DNA of 64,000 nt from Magnolia sinica (GCF_029962835.1 NC_080583.1:1302001-1366000), one strand, 5' to 3'; shown: positions 24,619-36,950, numbered from the stretch's first letter. The notes: generated from the sequence alone by a model not told the origin. Translations and numbers: made by a program.

Positions 24619-25504
24619 TAGCACCGACCACCAGCGACAGGGCTGGTGTCAGGGGGACTAGCCAATTCGTCTCCTGATTGTAGGGCTGTCCCTCATCTAA
24701 CAACATGGGGATGGAAGCTGATTTGCAATTCGGGCTTCAGCGCATCCAGCCAACCAAGTAGGGCTAACGGACTAAGCCGCCAAGCGTTAAATCATACGCG
24801 ATAAACTCTCTCTCCCTACGAGAGCTTATAAAGAACTGAATCGCATCACAATTTCCATTTTGGCGCACGTGCGCGATATTTAGACCGTTTAATCTGTTCG
24901 ATCATGCTCGGAATACAGTCCGTTCTGTTCATCAAGTCTCAATAATTTAACATTGAAGGCAATCCGTCACGTTTTCTGAACCGTCCATTTTCCCAAATGA
25001 ATATGATTTCATAGAATTTAAGGCAAGTTTTATATCCCAGGCCAAAGCAACAGTCGGTCTACTTAACGACTGGTCCGGATCTGTCACAGTTGCACAGGTG
25101 CCGCAATTCACCACTCCAATCTGTATACGCGCGAATCGCCATAGGACGTAAAAAAAGGAATAGCTTCAAGTACAAGGCTCTTGGAGATAAAGACCAGTCT
25201 GACAAATGTCGACCATGTAATGTCATGCTATCATCCACACCATCCATCATCATCAATCACATGGCCCCATCATCATCATCATCTTCATCCCTGCTCATGC
25301 CCCCATGCACGCAAAGATAAAAAGCGGGTCATGATAACGACGAAAAGCCTTACAACACAAATCCCATTTCCAAGACAAACACAAAAGAAAAAGAAGAGAG
25401 AGAGAGGGAGAGAGAGTTTCATCAGCTCCGGGGCTGCTTTCTCTCGTCTTCTCTTTCTTCCAACTGCCAAAACCTCCGTTTCCATCCTTAAAACCACCAA
25501 TTCC
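24619..25504. promoter_or_regulatory. Upstream region and probable 5' UTR of the GRAS gene
   Basis: No other gene lies here. TTATAAAG at 24827-24834 is a possible TATA box far from the start, and a second A/T-rich candidate (GATAAAAAG) sits near 25316-25324. A GA run (25396-25419) followed by a CT-rich tract just before the ATG is typical of plant 5' leaders. The transcription start cannot be fixed from sequence. Confidence 0.4.
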
Positions 25505-26974
25505 ATGAAATCGCTCATCGAAACCACCCAAAACCACTACCCAAAACCGCTTCCCTGCAATACGACAACCGCCGCAGCCTCCAATACAACCACGCCTCCC
25601 TGCTATGAGCCCACCTCCGTTCTCGACCTTCGCTCCAGCCCCGCCTCCGCCGCCGGTGGGTCAGACTCTGTCTGCGGCTCCGTCCCGCTGCCAGACGACC
25701 CTTCTCTTCCCGCCGACTGGGATTCCATAATCTGCTACCTGACCGACAAGGACGATTCTGCGCCTACTCTCAGGAGTATTCCCCAATTTGCCCCTCCTGA
25801 CACCGGAAATCCCAATCTCCCCCCTTTCCCACCGTCCGTCGACTGCTACGACCAGCCTCCTTTCGACTTCGATCCGTCTCCTTTGGATTTCTGCGGTTCC
25901 GAGCCCGCCTCCTTCGATCGGCTGCATCTCGAGCAGTTGATCCGGGCCGTTGAATCCGTGGAATCGAATGAAATCCCGCTCGCGCATGTGATATTGGCGC
26001 GGCTCAATCACCAGATCTTCTACCCTGTGGGGAAGCCTCTCCAGCGAGCTGCTTTCTACTTCAAGGAAGCTTTGGAAGCTCTGATCGGTTCTCGATCGCC
26101 GATTTCGACCGCTCTCACCCCGATCGAGACGGTACAGAAGATCGGAGCTTACAAGGCCTTCTCCGAGCTTTCTCCCATCTTCCAGTTCGCGAATTTCACC
26201 GCGAATCAGGCGATCCTCGAGTCGACGGACGGGTTCGGGTCCATCCACGTGATCGACTTCGACATCGGGCTCGGCGGGCAGTGGCCTTCGTTCATGCAGG
26301 AGATTGCGATGAAATGCAGATCCGCACCGTCGGTTCGGATCACGGCGATCGTCCAGGAGGAATCAGTCGAGACGGAGCTGACGAGGGAGATACTATGCAG
26401 CTTCGCTAGGGAGATCGGTATCCGTTTCCAGATCGAATTCGTCGATCTCTGCTCGATTCGATTGGTCGGAGGAGAGGCAGTAGCTGTCAATCTCTCGCCG
26501 TCGATCTTCGGGCGGATCGACGGGACCAGTTTCCTCCGCTTGCTCAGGCGGATCTCGCCGCGGATAGCAGTGTTCGTCGACGCCGAGTGTAGGCGGGAAG
26601 TGGCCGGGCCGCCATGGTTCCGCCGGAATTTCATCGACGGGCTGGAATTCTACTCAGTGCTGCTGGAATCGATGGACGCCGCAGCCGCCGGCAACGGCGG
26701 TGCCGAGCAGATGCGGAGGATCGAACGTTTCCTGCTACGGCCCAGAATTTTCCGGTCGGTCGCAGCGGCTGGGAACAGGTCATTGCTGTGGAAGGACCTG
26801 TTTTCCGGTGCCGGGATGTCGCCGATTCCATTCAGCGAGTTCACCGAGTCGCAAGCCGCGTGCCTGCTCCGGCGGGTCCCAGCCAGGGGGTTCCACGTGG
26901 CGAAACGCCAGGCGACGATGATGCTGTGCTGGCAGGGGCGTGAACTGGTCGCCACGTCAGCGTGGAGGTATTGA
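25505..26974 (+). CDS. SCL15: GRAS transcription regulator, SCL15/HAM4-like (HAIRY MERISTEM family)
   Basis: Intronless gene for a 489-residue nuclear GRAS protein. The first ATG in good context is at 25505; the frame is open for a further 108 codons upstream, but that part is low-complexity leader sequence. The N-terminus has a CYEPTSVLDLR motif (33-43) and a DWDSI motif (71-75), both as I remember them in SCL15-type proteins. The GRAS domain spans about 140-489: first leucine-rich region with AHVILARLNHQ (160-170) and VGKPLQRAAFYFKEALEAL (175-193), VHIID-type motif IHVIDFDIGLGGQW (247-260), PFYRE-like region with RIAVFVDAE (353-361) and LEFYSVLLESMDAA (380-393), and SAW end with RGFHVAKRQ (461-469) and LVATSAWRY (481-489). 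HAM proteins keep meristem cells undifferentiated, working with WUSCHEL-type factors. The length matches SCL15/HAM4 better than the longer SCL6/22/27. Clade placement is from memory; GRAS identity is certain. A miR171 site lies inside the gene. GC-rich codons contrast with the AT-rich flanks. Confidence 0.94.
   Translation: MKSLIETTQNHYPKPLPCNTTTAAASNTTTPPCYEPTSVLDLRSSPASAAGGSDSVCGSVPLPDDPSLPADWDSIICYLTDKDDSAPTLRSIPQFAPPDTGNPNLPPFPPSVDCYDQPPFDFDPSPLDFCGSEPASFDRLHLEQLIRAVESVESNEIPLAHVILARLNHQIFYPVGKPLQRAAFYFKEALEALIGSRSPISTALTPIETVQKIGAYKAFSELSPIFQFANFTANQAILESTDGFGSIHVIDFDIGLGGQWPSFMQEIAMKCRSAPSVRITAIVQEESVETELTREILCSFAREIGIRFQIEFVDLCSIRLVGGEAVAVNLSPSIFGRIDGTSFLRLLRRISPRIAVFVDAECRREVAGPPWFRRNFIDGLEFYSVLLESMDAAAAGNGGAEQMRRIERFLLRPRIFRSVAAAGNRSLLWKDLFSGAGMSPIPFSEFTESQAACLLRRVPARGFHVAKRQATMMLCWQGRELVATSAWRY
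25990..26010 (+). promoter_or_regulatory. miR171 target site in the GRAS coding sequence
   Basis: These 21 bases begin GATATTGGCGC and end GGCTCAATCA. They are, base for base, the reverse complement of miR171a as I remember it (starts UGAUUGAGCC, ends GCCAAUAUC). The site covers the third base of V162 to H169, the ILARLN stretch in which miR171 targets of the HAM family carry it. Full pairing predicts cleavage near the middle of the site and control of transcript level by miR171. Confidence 0.9.
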
Positions 26975-27919
26975 CTTTTCAGGGACCGACGGGAGTTGCT
27001 TTCATCCACACCGTTGGATGATTTTGGGCTGGTGGTTTGTTTTTGTTGGGTGTGGTTTCTCTTCTTCTTCTTCTTCTTCTTTCTAGGTTTTTTTTTTTTT
27101 TTTTTTTTTTCAGCTGGAAAGGGTCTGTTAATTAGCTAACATGTTAAAAAAAAAAAAAAAAAAACCAACGTTTACTTCTTGAATGGAATGGTATTTCATG
27201 TATCCTTTTGGAATTAGAAAAACCATGAGAAACTTCCCATCGACGGCTACGATTTTCTGACAGGAATTTCTTACTTGTGCATGGTCCAGCAGACGACTGT
27301 GATCTTCCACAAGCGTGCCTGTCCATCTGAGGTAGCAATCGCCGGCCGGGAACGTCCCAGGACTGAATTTTTTATTTAGAATTAATTGAGGATTCACCAT
27401 CTGATCGTTGGGCCAGCCCGTTCCGGCCTGGTGCTGGAAATGGCTGTTTTCTACTCCTAAATTTAAGCCCATGTATTTAATCGGGCCCGTTTAGGATGTC
27501 AAGGGCATTTTGTTTTCACTCAATTTATTAGGGTCCACTTAATGAACGGCCCAGATCTTGCACAAAATTGGTTTAGTTTTCATTCAATATATTAGGGTCC
27601 ACTTAATGAACGGCCCAGATCTTGCACAAAATTGGTTTAGTTGAGTTCTGCTATGACAGAGCTCTGATGGGGTTTGGGCTTGTTTCTTTAGGCCTGTCTA
27701 TTTAGTGGGCCGAGCCCAGAGAGTTTTGAGCCCTATATTTTGTACTACAATTACATGACTAAAATGGACTATGGAACGAAAAGAAGTCACTTGAGAATTG
27801 AAAGCGTTTCGCTCGATGCCTGATGTAGATGAAATATGATGTTGACGTGGGTGAACCAGATGGGTCAACATGTTTTTTTGGGGAGCGGATTAGGTGTGAC
27901 CTCGGATCCACCTAAGTAA
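26975..27919. other. 3' region of the GRAS gene and gene-free gap
   Basis: CTT repeats (27060-27085), a T tract (27089-27110) and an A tract (27147-27164) follow the stop codon. No further gene is seen. The 114-codon minus-strand frame at 27128-27472 begins in unique DNA and ends in the A tract; it is not credible. Confidence 0.5.
27512..27639. repeat. 64-bp direct tandem duplication
   Basis: 27512-27575 and 27576-27639 differ at two positions. Each contains AGGGTCCACTTAATGAACGG and CCCAGATCTTGCACAAAATT. A recent local duplication about 0.5 kb downstream of the GRAS gene. Confidence 0.95.
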
Positions 27920-28274
27920 GTGGGACCCCTGACTGTGTGGCTCACAGTAATGGAGGTGCATTAAATCCACACCGTCCAACGATTTTCAAAGCTCATTTTA
28001 GGACGTTATCCTAAAAATAAAGCATGACCAAATCTTAGGTGGACTGCACCACAGGAAACAGTCGTGGTTGAATCCCCACCATTGAAAACTCCACGGAGTC
28101 CACCCTATTTATTTGGCATCTAACACATTGATATGATCACAAAGATTACTATTATTTCCTGTACTATGGTCCATTTGAGACTTGGATCATGCCTTAAGAT
28201 GAGTTTTCAATATAAATGGATGGTGTGGATGTAGTCAAATACATCAAGGTGGGCCCCATGGTCAGGCATCCCAC
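27920..28274. mobile_element. GTGGGNCCCAC MITE family, copy
   Basis: Left end GTGGGACCCCTGACTGTGTG and right end, inverted, GTGGGATGCCTGACCATGGG, so the arms pair over their first ~20 bases with some changes. The internal AAATACATCAAGGTGGGCCC and GATTTTCAAAGCTCATTTTA match the family. Confidence 0.7.
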
Positions 28275-29390
28275 GCACATGGGGATCCATTGAAGCCACA
28301 CGCCCATTTTTGGGGCTTAATATTATGCCCAACCTCGACATTCAGGTACCCAAATAGGGTATTAGGAACCCGAATCTCAAGTTCGTGAGTTTGAATATAT
28401 TGATATTTATTACAATCCACATCATTCAATTAAATTTAATAGATATTAAACATCATTTTTTTTAAAAAAATACAGCTAAAATGTTTATTAAATTCTATTT
28501 CTCAATATATATATATATATATATACATCGAAATTTGAAATATAAACTAAACCTAAATAATAAAAACTGAATTGAATTTAAACTAAACCTAATTTTTTAT
28601 AAAAATAAAACTAATAGTAGAGGTCCGCCTGCTCATAGTATTCCAGCTATACACCTGTGCATTTTTATAGTAGGGTGACATAACAGGGTCATTTCTTATC
28701 CAAAATTTAACATGTTCAGATTATATTAAATTTTTATAAACAATGGAGGAAAATATAACACAGATAATAAAAGAACCATGAATTTAAGCAACCGAATTGT
28801 AAAACTACGATGCATGTGATACTTTTCATGAATTCTCATAAATAATAAAATCAAATAACCATCACCTCTTACAACACCGTACTTAAGTGAATGGTCACGT
28901 TGCATTAACGCCCACACACTGATACCTCGTGGTGAGGGACTCATTTTTACGTTAGTTGGTTAGAGTACTACTCTAGTTGTACCTCTGACGTATGTCTGCA
29001 CACACAATTATACTCATACGCCATACACAAAGGATACTTTAAAGGATTCAGTGGGTTCTAGGGTCTTTCACCCAATGAACACAATTGCCCTACCTGCTAG
29101 CTTTAGGGTTTCTCACCCAAGGGACACAATTGTCCTACTCGCTTACGTTACATCCAACATATTAAAATCAATGCTCAATGAATGCTAGACATGCATATAA
29201 GATGAATCGTTATTTCAAAAAAAATATTAACAATATAAATTTTTATTTCTAATTAATAATTCTAGATATAATTTGTTGAAACTTTAATAATTAAATATTT
29301 AAATAAAATATTATTTTACTATTAGTTAGTTTAAGAATTACTGTGAAATAACGTATAAAAAATTTTATTTAAATTCTAACTTTAATTAAA

Positions 29391-29417
29391 ACACACACAC
29401 ACACACACACACACACA
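29391..29417. repeat. (AC)n microsatellite
   Basis: About 13 AC units inside AT-rich element copy B. The corresponding place in copy A has a T tract instead. Confidence 0.95.
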
Positions 29418-30229
29418 TATTATATTAAGTATTATCATAAAAATATTTATTATTTTTATTCACTAAATTCTAAAATTTAAATTTTATTATCACATAAACT
29501 TAACATATAGAAATATATATTTATATTTATATTATTCTGATTTTTATTTAATTTAATTGTATATATTGAAATGACTTGATTATTTTATAACTAATTTTTT
29601 TTTCTCTTTAATAAGTCATCGAGAATGTATATTTAGGTTTAATCGATAAATTTATTTAAATTTTAATTTAAACAAAAATTTGAACTATATGGAGAAGATA
29701 TATAAGTTTTACATTTAATATTATACTTTATTAAAATTTCAATCTAATAAAGTTTAAATATATATTAATCACTAGATTCTAAAATATAGAAATATAATCA
29801 ATTTGGTTTCAATTCCAAAATTTTGAAAAATTTTCTTAAACTTAAGTTTATTTAAATTTTAAATTAATTAACTCTTTAAAATTTTAGAATTAAAATTCGT
29901 ATTTAATCTTTACATGAACAAAATATTACACTGATTTCCATAAATTTATAACATTAATAATGTAATTAAATTATTATTTAATCATTTAAGTTAATCTAAC
30001 TTAAAATTTTTAATCTAATTATTCTAGATCAAAGATTCTAAATTCAGAATTTTATTATTATTTATTTTTATATCTAAATTTAATAAGTTAAAGGAAATTA
30101 TTAATTTGGACTTTAGATACTATTATTTTTATACATTCAAAATATAAATTTATTATTATTATTATTATGATTATTATTAATTCTAAGTATTATAAATTAT
30201 TACAATTAAAATTTTTGGTTTACTTTTTA

Positions 30230-30233
<4 letters not shown>

Positions 30234-30280
<47 letters not shown>
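30234..30280. repeat. (AT)n microsatellite
   Basis: About 23 TA units, uninterrupted, inside AT-rich element copy B. Confidence 0.95.
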
Positions 30281-30282
<2 letters not shown>

Positions 30283-31502
30283 CGGAACAATTACACAATT
30301 AAATTTAATAACTAACAGTATCATTAATTAAAAATAATTTAAAATTAATTCAAATTTGCTAATTTAAATTAATTTGAATTTAAACTATTTTTAATAATTT
30401 ACTTTCATACTAATTAACTTTTTAAATTTTAGGAATAACCCACACTTAATTTTTTTAATCTTAACAAAAATTTAAGAATTTCTAAATTAAAATATAAACT
30501 TAGATAAATTATTTATTTTATTATGTAATTTATCTATTTATTTATTTTTCCTCTCTATTTTCAAAAAGATAAAAATAAAACAATTAATATTTACTCTAAT
30601 TAAACAAAATTTAAATCAGATAGTCTAACTCAAAATTAAAGTATAAACTTAGTAACTTTAATTTAATATACCTAAAACTAAATTTTAGAATTGAAGTTAG
30701 AATAAAATTGAACTCTATGAATCAATAAAATTTAATTAATATTAAAATTTTAAAATATCACATCATGTATAAATGACTTGATAATTCTATTTCTCAGAAA
30801 ATTATTACAACATTAAATCTCAGAAGTATATAAAAATAGAAAATTCATAAATGAGTAGGATTACCCACATAATAATTAACTGAAAATAATATTCCCATTA
30901 AAATTTTAAAATAAATAACATAATAATTAATTGAAAATAATAAACTTCAAGATAAGATCACCTACCTTAAAATCTGATGATCCAGCCCTGCTCCAATCTC
31001 TCTCCCTCTCTCTCTTGTTCTCTCTCTTTTTTATTCGATTGATCTTTTTTTCTTTTTCTTTTTCTTTTTAACGGAGGTGAGTAACGAGATGGAAGAGTGG
31101 GGAATATGGACAGTTTTATTTAGTAGGAGGGTTCGTGCCCATTACTGTACGAAAAGGAAGGAAGAATGAAGAAAATAGGTTAGTCGGCGATGACTTGCGA
31201 AAGTAGATAATTTCTTCTTTTTTTTTAAAGTATTTTTTTAGATGTGATGGGTCCCACTAATGATGTTATAAATCCACTTCGTCCATCATCTTCTGACCAT
31301 GAGAGGATATGAGGCCAAAAATGAGGCTAATCGAAAATTCAGGTGGGCCACACGCTAGTGGACAATGGGGTTGGTTCCCATAAAAAATGGGTTGTTACAT
31401 ATTATGCACATGTCCTAAGTTTGTGTATTAATATAGTTCTTAGATTCAGTGACTGGCACTAACTCATTAAGTCCCGAGTTAAGTGGTGACTCGACCTAGT
31501 TG

Positions 31503-32084
31503 TGTTGTGCAGCACGCCAACAACGCAGTGAACCGAGATCCAATCTCCGGTCTCACCTACAAACGATAAACAAGAAGAAATATAGACTAGAAATAGAATC
31601 AAAGCATTCCAAACAAACCACAAGACAAGATATACGTGGAAAAACCCCAAACAATGGTAAAAAATCACGGATACAAACTTCCACTATGAAGAAAAACGAA
31701 GATTATAAGGCAATATATTAACCTCTCCTTTGGAAGTATAGAGAAAACCCTTTACCCACACCTTAGAATTATTTCTCATATCCTAGAAAAGGCCTAGGGA
31801 CACCTATTTATAGTTTAGGCAACTTCACTTTCGCACCTCTGCGAAAATCGACTCAAAAAATCGCAGTCCGCATCAAATCCAGAAATGAATCTGCGTAACC
31901 TCAACTGGTCGAGTAGCCTGCTTGACCGGTCGCCACGACCAGTCGAGCACCTTGAACCCAAAACCTGATGCTCGCTGGACTTTGAGTCGAGCCAGTCCTC
32001 GATTGGTCGAGTGGGCCACTAGACCAGTAGAGCAGGGCACTCAAATGGTCGAGCAGCCCCCAGATGTGGCTCCACATCTCAACA
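31503..32084 (-). repeat. 3' LTR of the minus-strand copia element
   Basis: 582 bases, plus-strand edges TGTTGTGCAGC and CACATCTCAACA. Paired with 36142-36710. The part near 31900-32060 contains several CGACCGGTCGAGC-type short repeats (TGGTCGAG and its complement), a feature also seen in the other LTR. Confidence 0.93.
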
Positions 32085-35000
32085 ATCTTTCACTTGGAGA
32101 TACATCACCATAAACATTCATCTTCTACATCCGGAGTGCACCACTTCCCCGTCTTCAAATCTGAAGACCAATCAAAGCTGAATAGAGCTTTAACTTCTCC
32201 CGTATGACTACATTGGTCAGTATATCCGCAGGATTCTCACTTGTATAAATCTTCTCCACAGCAATCGATCCATCTTCCAGTAACGAATGTATGAAGTGAT
32301 ATCTGATGTCAATATGCTTGGTCTTTGAATGAAAAGCTGAATTCTTAGCCAAGTGTATTGTACTCTGACTGTCACTATACAGTTTGCAATCTGCTTACTT
32401 CTTACCTAACTCTTCTATGAAACCTTTCATCCATACCATCTCCTTAGACGCTTCTATAGCCACAACATATTCTACTTTCGTCGTACTGATAGATACTATC
32501 TTCTGTAACTGAGAGAACCACTGACTGCAGCACTACCCAGAGAAAAAACATAATCTGTAGTGCTTCTTCTGCTGTCGATATCTCTTTCCAAATTTGAATC
32601 CACGTAGCCTTGTAACTTGATTTTCGATCCTCCATAACTCAACCCTACATCCTTAGTACCTACCAGGTATCTGAGGATCCACTTCATAGCTTCCCAATGT
32701 TCCTTCTCGGGGTTGTTCATGAACCTGCTAACAACTCCCATAGCTTGAGTAATGTTTGGCCTCGTGCTCACCATAGCATACATGAGACTCTCAATAGTTG
32801 ACGCGTATGGGACTTTAGCCATGTAGTCTCATTCCTCCTACGTCTTTGCCCCTTGCTCCTTAGATAACTTGAAGTAGTTGGTTAATGAAGTGCTAACCGG
32901 CTTAGTACTTCCCATATTGAATTAATCAAGTACCTTGGCTATGTATTCTGCCTGTGACAAAACTAGTTTCTTGTTTTCCCTGTCACGTTTTATCCTCATG
33001 CCTAGGATTTGTTTTGCAGCTTCTAAATCCTTCATGGCAAATTCTCTAGACAGTTGTCTTTTGAGATATGAGATGTCCTTCATGCTTGAACTAGCCACAA
33101 GCATATCATCAACTTACAGAAGAAGGATGATGTACAACATATCAAACTTCTTCAAATAACAACAGTAGTCTGCATGAAATCTCCTAAAACCATTTCCCGA
33201 CATGAAACTGTCGAATTTCTTATACCACCGCCTCGGGGCCTACTTCAGGCCATATAGACTCTTCTTCAGTCTGCACACTTTGTTCTTCGTTCCTGGTACC
33301 ACGTATTCTGTCGGCTGATGCATATATATCTCTTCTTCAGTTTGCATACTTTGTTCTCCGTTCTTGGTACCACGTATCTTGTTGGTTGATACATATATAT
33401 CTCTTCTTGAAGGTCCCTATGAAAAAAGGATGTCTTAACATCTAGCTGCTCTAGATGTAAATCCTCTGTAGCCACTATACTTAAGACCATGCGAATCGTA
33501 AACATTTTCACCACATGTAAAAATATTTCAGTGAAATTGATACCTGCCTTTTGTTGAAACATTTTCACAACCAGTCTAGCCTTGAACCGTTTCGAACTAT
33601 CGTGTTCCTCCTTCAATCTATAAACTCACTTGTTATGAAGAGCTTTCTTACCCTTGGGGTAGAGTGACTAGCTTCCATGTATGATTAGACTCAAGAGAGT
33701 CCATCTTATCATCCATGGCTTGCTCCCACTTAACCCGTGTATCTGACTGTAACGCCTCTTCAAAACACTCTGGTTCACTATTATCTATCAGCAGTAGATA
33801 AAGTAAGAAGGGTGAATATCGGACTGTGGATCTCCTCTCCCAAGTAGACCTCTTCACAACCGGTGTTTGTGTCTGTGGCTCTGTCTCATAATGTTCCTGT
33901 GCATGATCATCCTGTGGTGCTATAACACCCATGTCTGATAATTCTTCCAACTCTGTGAATTCTTTCTCATCGGTCTTATTTTCTTGCACACTGTCCTTAC
34001 GCATCATTTTTTCATTGAAAACTACGTTCTTGCTTCTGATGATTTCATGTTTTCTGTATCCCAAAACCTGTAGCCAAAATCATGTTGCCCATAGCCTATA
34101 AATGTGCACCTCCTGGACTTCGCATCTAGTTTGTTTCTGTGCTCTGCATTAATGTGAACATATGAAGTGCAACCGAACACTCTAAGATGTGCAAGGTTCA
34201 CTTCTTTCCCAGTCCACGTCTCTTCTGTTAGCCCAACATCCAATGGTGCTGAAGGGCTTCTATTGATGAGATATGTGGCAGTATTCACAACATCTGCCTA
34301 AAAGGACCTGGGCAACCCTGCATGTAACCTCATGCTCCTGGCGCGCTCAAAGATGGTCCTGTTAATGCGCTCAGCTACACCATTCTGTTGTGGTGTCCCT
34401 GGAATCATTTTCTGATGTTTGATTTCATTTGCTGCACAATACTCTTCAAACCTTTTATCACAGTATTCTCCCTCATTATCAGATATGAGACACTTTACTA
34501 TTTTACCTGTCTCGTTTTTTATCATTACTTTCCAATTCTTAAATACATCAAATACATCAGATTTGTGCTTTAAGAAATAAACTCACAGTTTTCTACTAGC
34601 ATCATCAATAAAAGAAACAAAATAATGTGAGCCACTAAGAGATGATACCTGTGCTGGTCCCCACACATCAGTGTGTACAAACTCCAACATATGCGTCTTT
34701 GGAGCGCGTCCTGTCTTCTTGAAACTTACCCTCTTCTGCTTGCCATACACGTAGTCTTCATAGAATTCCAAGTCAATAGACTTCAGCCTTGGTAGTTGCC
34801 CTTTTAACAATAGCACTTTCATCCCCTTCTCACTCATATGTCCCAACCTCTGATGCCATAACTATCTATTCACTTCAGCTGATGCGACTGCGAGTGAACT
34901 ATACGATCCTAAAGTCATGTACAAAATTCATTCCTTCTTACCTCGAGATATCACCTAAGCACCTTTTGTAATCTTTCAAGAATCACTAGTGAATGTCATT

Positions 35001-36141
35001 ACATAACCGGTATCAGTCAACTGCCCCACTGAGATCAAGTTACGTTTCAAACTTGGTACAAGTTTGACATCCTTTAATTTCAAAGTCGTTCCCTCTTTCT
35101 GATTTACATGAACGTCTCCCTTTCCAACAATACTGCACGGCTCATCATTACCCAGGTAGACTCTCCCGAAGTCACTTGATACATAATTACGCAGAACTTC
35201 CTTACACGAAGTGGCATGAAACGAAGTACCCGAGTTTATAACTCACTACTCATTCCTCGCATCAAGAGACAAGATTAACGCCTCTGTGTCACTCTCCTCA
35301 GATAAATTCACTGAATCATTCCCACATTGAGAGCTTCCTTCTTGTTTCTTGAGCGCCCTGCAATCACATTTCATGTGCCCCTTTTTGCCGCAATGCCAAC
35401 ACCCGTCTTTATTTTTCGGTCCCTTGGACTTCTTCCTCGACTTAAAACGTCCGTATTTATTGCCTCCTTTGTTCAGCGATCTTCCTCTTCCTTCAATGTT
35501 TAGAGCATTCCCTGAATCCCCTGAAACTCCTGATGCCTTTCTTCTAGATTCTTGGTTGAGAATTAGACCGGCCACATCATCAAATTTCAGCTTTGTCGAC
35601 CTGAAAAATTGCTCACAGCAATCACCAAACCATCCCAACTGTCTGGCAAATTGGACAAGATCAATAATGCCCTGACCTCGTCCTAAAAAATAATGCCAAC
35701 GGATTCCAACTGGCTAGTGACCGTGTTAAACTTGTTTAGATGTTCAGCTACGCTCCCACCATTTGACATCTTCATGTTGAATCACTGTTTCATAAGATGA
35801 ACCTTGTTAGACGCTGAGGGTTTTTCGTACATGATGGCTAGAGCTTTCATTAATTCTTTTGTGGTTTTCACTTTGAATATATTGAAGGCGACACTCTTAG
35901 ATAAAGAGAGTCGGATCGTTCCTAAAGGCTTCCGATCCAATAAAAACCATTCATCATCTGTTATCTTTTCTAGTTTCTTCTCTTTTCCTCCTAGAGGAAT
36001 ATAGAGGTCTTTCTGATACAGATAATCCTCCATTTACATCTTTCAGAAAGTAAAATTTGAACCATCAAACTTTTAAATTCTAGTCTTCCCTTCTTCCGTC
36101 ATCGCTCCCAATAGAACTAAACCAATAGCTCTGATGCCAGT

Positions 36142-36710
36142 TGTTGCGTACCACATCAATAACGCAGTGAACCGAGATCCAATCTCCGATCTCACCAACA
36201 AACGATAAACAAGAAGAAATACAGACTAAAAACAGAATCAAAGCATTCCAAATAAACCACAAGATAAGATATACTTGGAAAAACCCCAAACAATGATAAA
36301 AAACTACGGATGCAAACTTCTACTATGAAGAAAAATGAAGATTACAAGGCAATATACTAACCTCTTCCTTGAAAGTATATAGAAAACCATTTTCCCACAC
36401 CTTAAAATTATTTCTCATACCCTAAAAAAGCCCTAGAGACACCTATTTATAGTTTAGGCAACTTCACTTTCCCACCTCTGCGAAAACCGACTTAAAAAAT
36501 CGCAGTTCGCGCCAAATTCGGAAACGAATCTGCGTAACCTCGACTGGTTGAACAGGCTGCTCGACCGGTCGAGCGGACCCTCGACCGATCGAGCATAGGC
36601 TACGACCGGTCGAGCACTTCGGAACCCAAAACCTGATGCTCACTGGACTTTGAGTTGAGCCAGTCCTTGACTAGTTGAGCAGCCCCCAAATGTGGCTCCA
36701 CATCTCAACA
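36142..36710 (-). repeat. 5' LTR of the minus-strand copia element
   Basis: 569 bases, plus-strand edges TGTTGCGTACC and CACATCTCAACA, next to the tRNA primer-binding site on its left. It aligns with 31503-32084. Confidence 0.93.
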
Positions 36711-36803
36711 AGTTGAGGGTTACATGGCTGAGTCGAATTGAGCTCGGTCACCACTATTTCCGATAATGACTAGTGCTGTTGAGTTGAGTCAGACTGAAGC
36801 ATT

Positions 36804-36950
36804 GGGCCCTTACTCATGCCTTCGTGGTAGACTTACAAGAGTTTTAACATAAAATCATGAGTTCGAGTATCCATTGCGGTTGAATTCCATTGTGATGTAA
36901 GTGTGTAGGTGTGTGGGGGTGAGTGTGTGTAAAAAAATATAATTAAAAAA
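36804..36950 (+). mobile_element. SINE, diverged copy
   Basis: Matches the SINE at 11495-11625: CCTTACTCATGCCTTCGTGG, B-box-like GAGTTCGAGTATCCATT, TGAATTCCATTGTGATGTAA and a GTGTGTGTAAAAAAA tail. The region 36716-36803 before it shows nothing else recognisable. Confidence 0.75.

Larger units (their letters stand above)
28321..31399 (+). mobile_element. AT-rich LTR-like element, ~3.1 kb, copy B
   Basis: Same orientation and same order of landmarks as 20046-23697: TTACAACACCGTACTTAAGT (28869-28888), TGAGGGACTCATTTTTACG, TTTCACCCAA-type tandem repeat near 29050-29140, long AT-rich block, and the tail GGGGTTGGTTCCCATAAAAA ending GGGTTGTTACA. The first ~350 bases are diverged and the left end (near TATTATGCCC) is tentative; no target duplication could be shown. 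No pol genes. A fossil, probably older than copy A is intact. Confidence 0.62.
31503..36710 (-). mobile_element. Ty1/copia LTR retrotransposon, old and broken, TSD AGTTG
   Basis: Complete in outline: two LTRs, matching AGTTG at 31498-31502 and 36711-36715, a primer-binding site complementary to initiator Met-tRNA just inside the 5' LTR (TGGCATCAGAGC on the minus strand), and an AAGTGAAAGAT-type purine tract next to the 3' LTR. Reading on the minus strand, remains of gag with a CCHC zinc knuckle (CWHCGKKGHMKCDC, ~35.4 kb), the integrase core (~34.1-34.8 kb), reverse transcriptase (~32.5-34.0 kb) and RNase H (~32.2-32.4 kb) follow in copia order. More than ten breaks; not functional. The LTRs differ by about 11% over the ~420 bases I compared, mostly transitions, so it is some three to four times older than the element at 38758. 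Confidence 0.93.

Noticed and set aside
25181-25504. Upstream in-frame extension of the GRAS gene to a 597-residue protein
   Set aside because: The extra 108 codons are low-complexity leader (His/Ser runs and a GA tract), and the homologous start is the MKSLIETTQ methionine.
25661-26831. Long antisense and alternate frames over the GRAS gene
   Set aside because: GC-rich coding DNA gives open shadows; none has a domain.
20046-31399. One giant retroelement with the GRAS gene captured between its LTRs
   Set aside because: No primer site, gag or pol lies between the two copies, and their lengths and ends differ; the gene has an ordinary plant leader and flanks.
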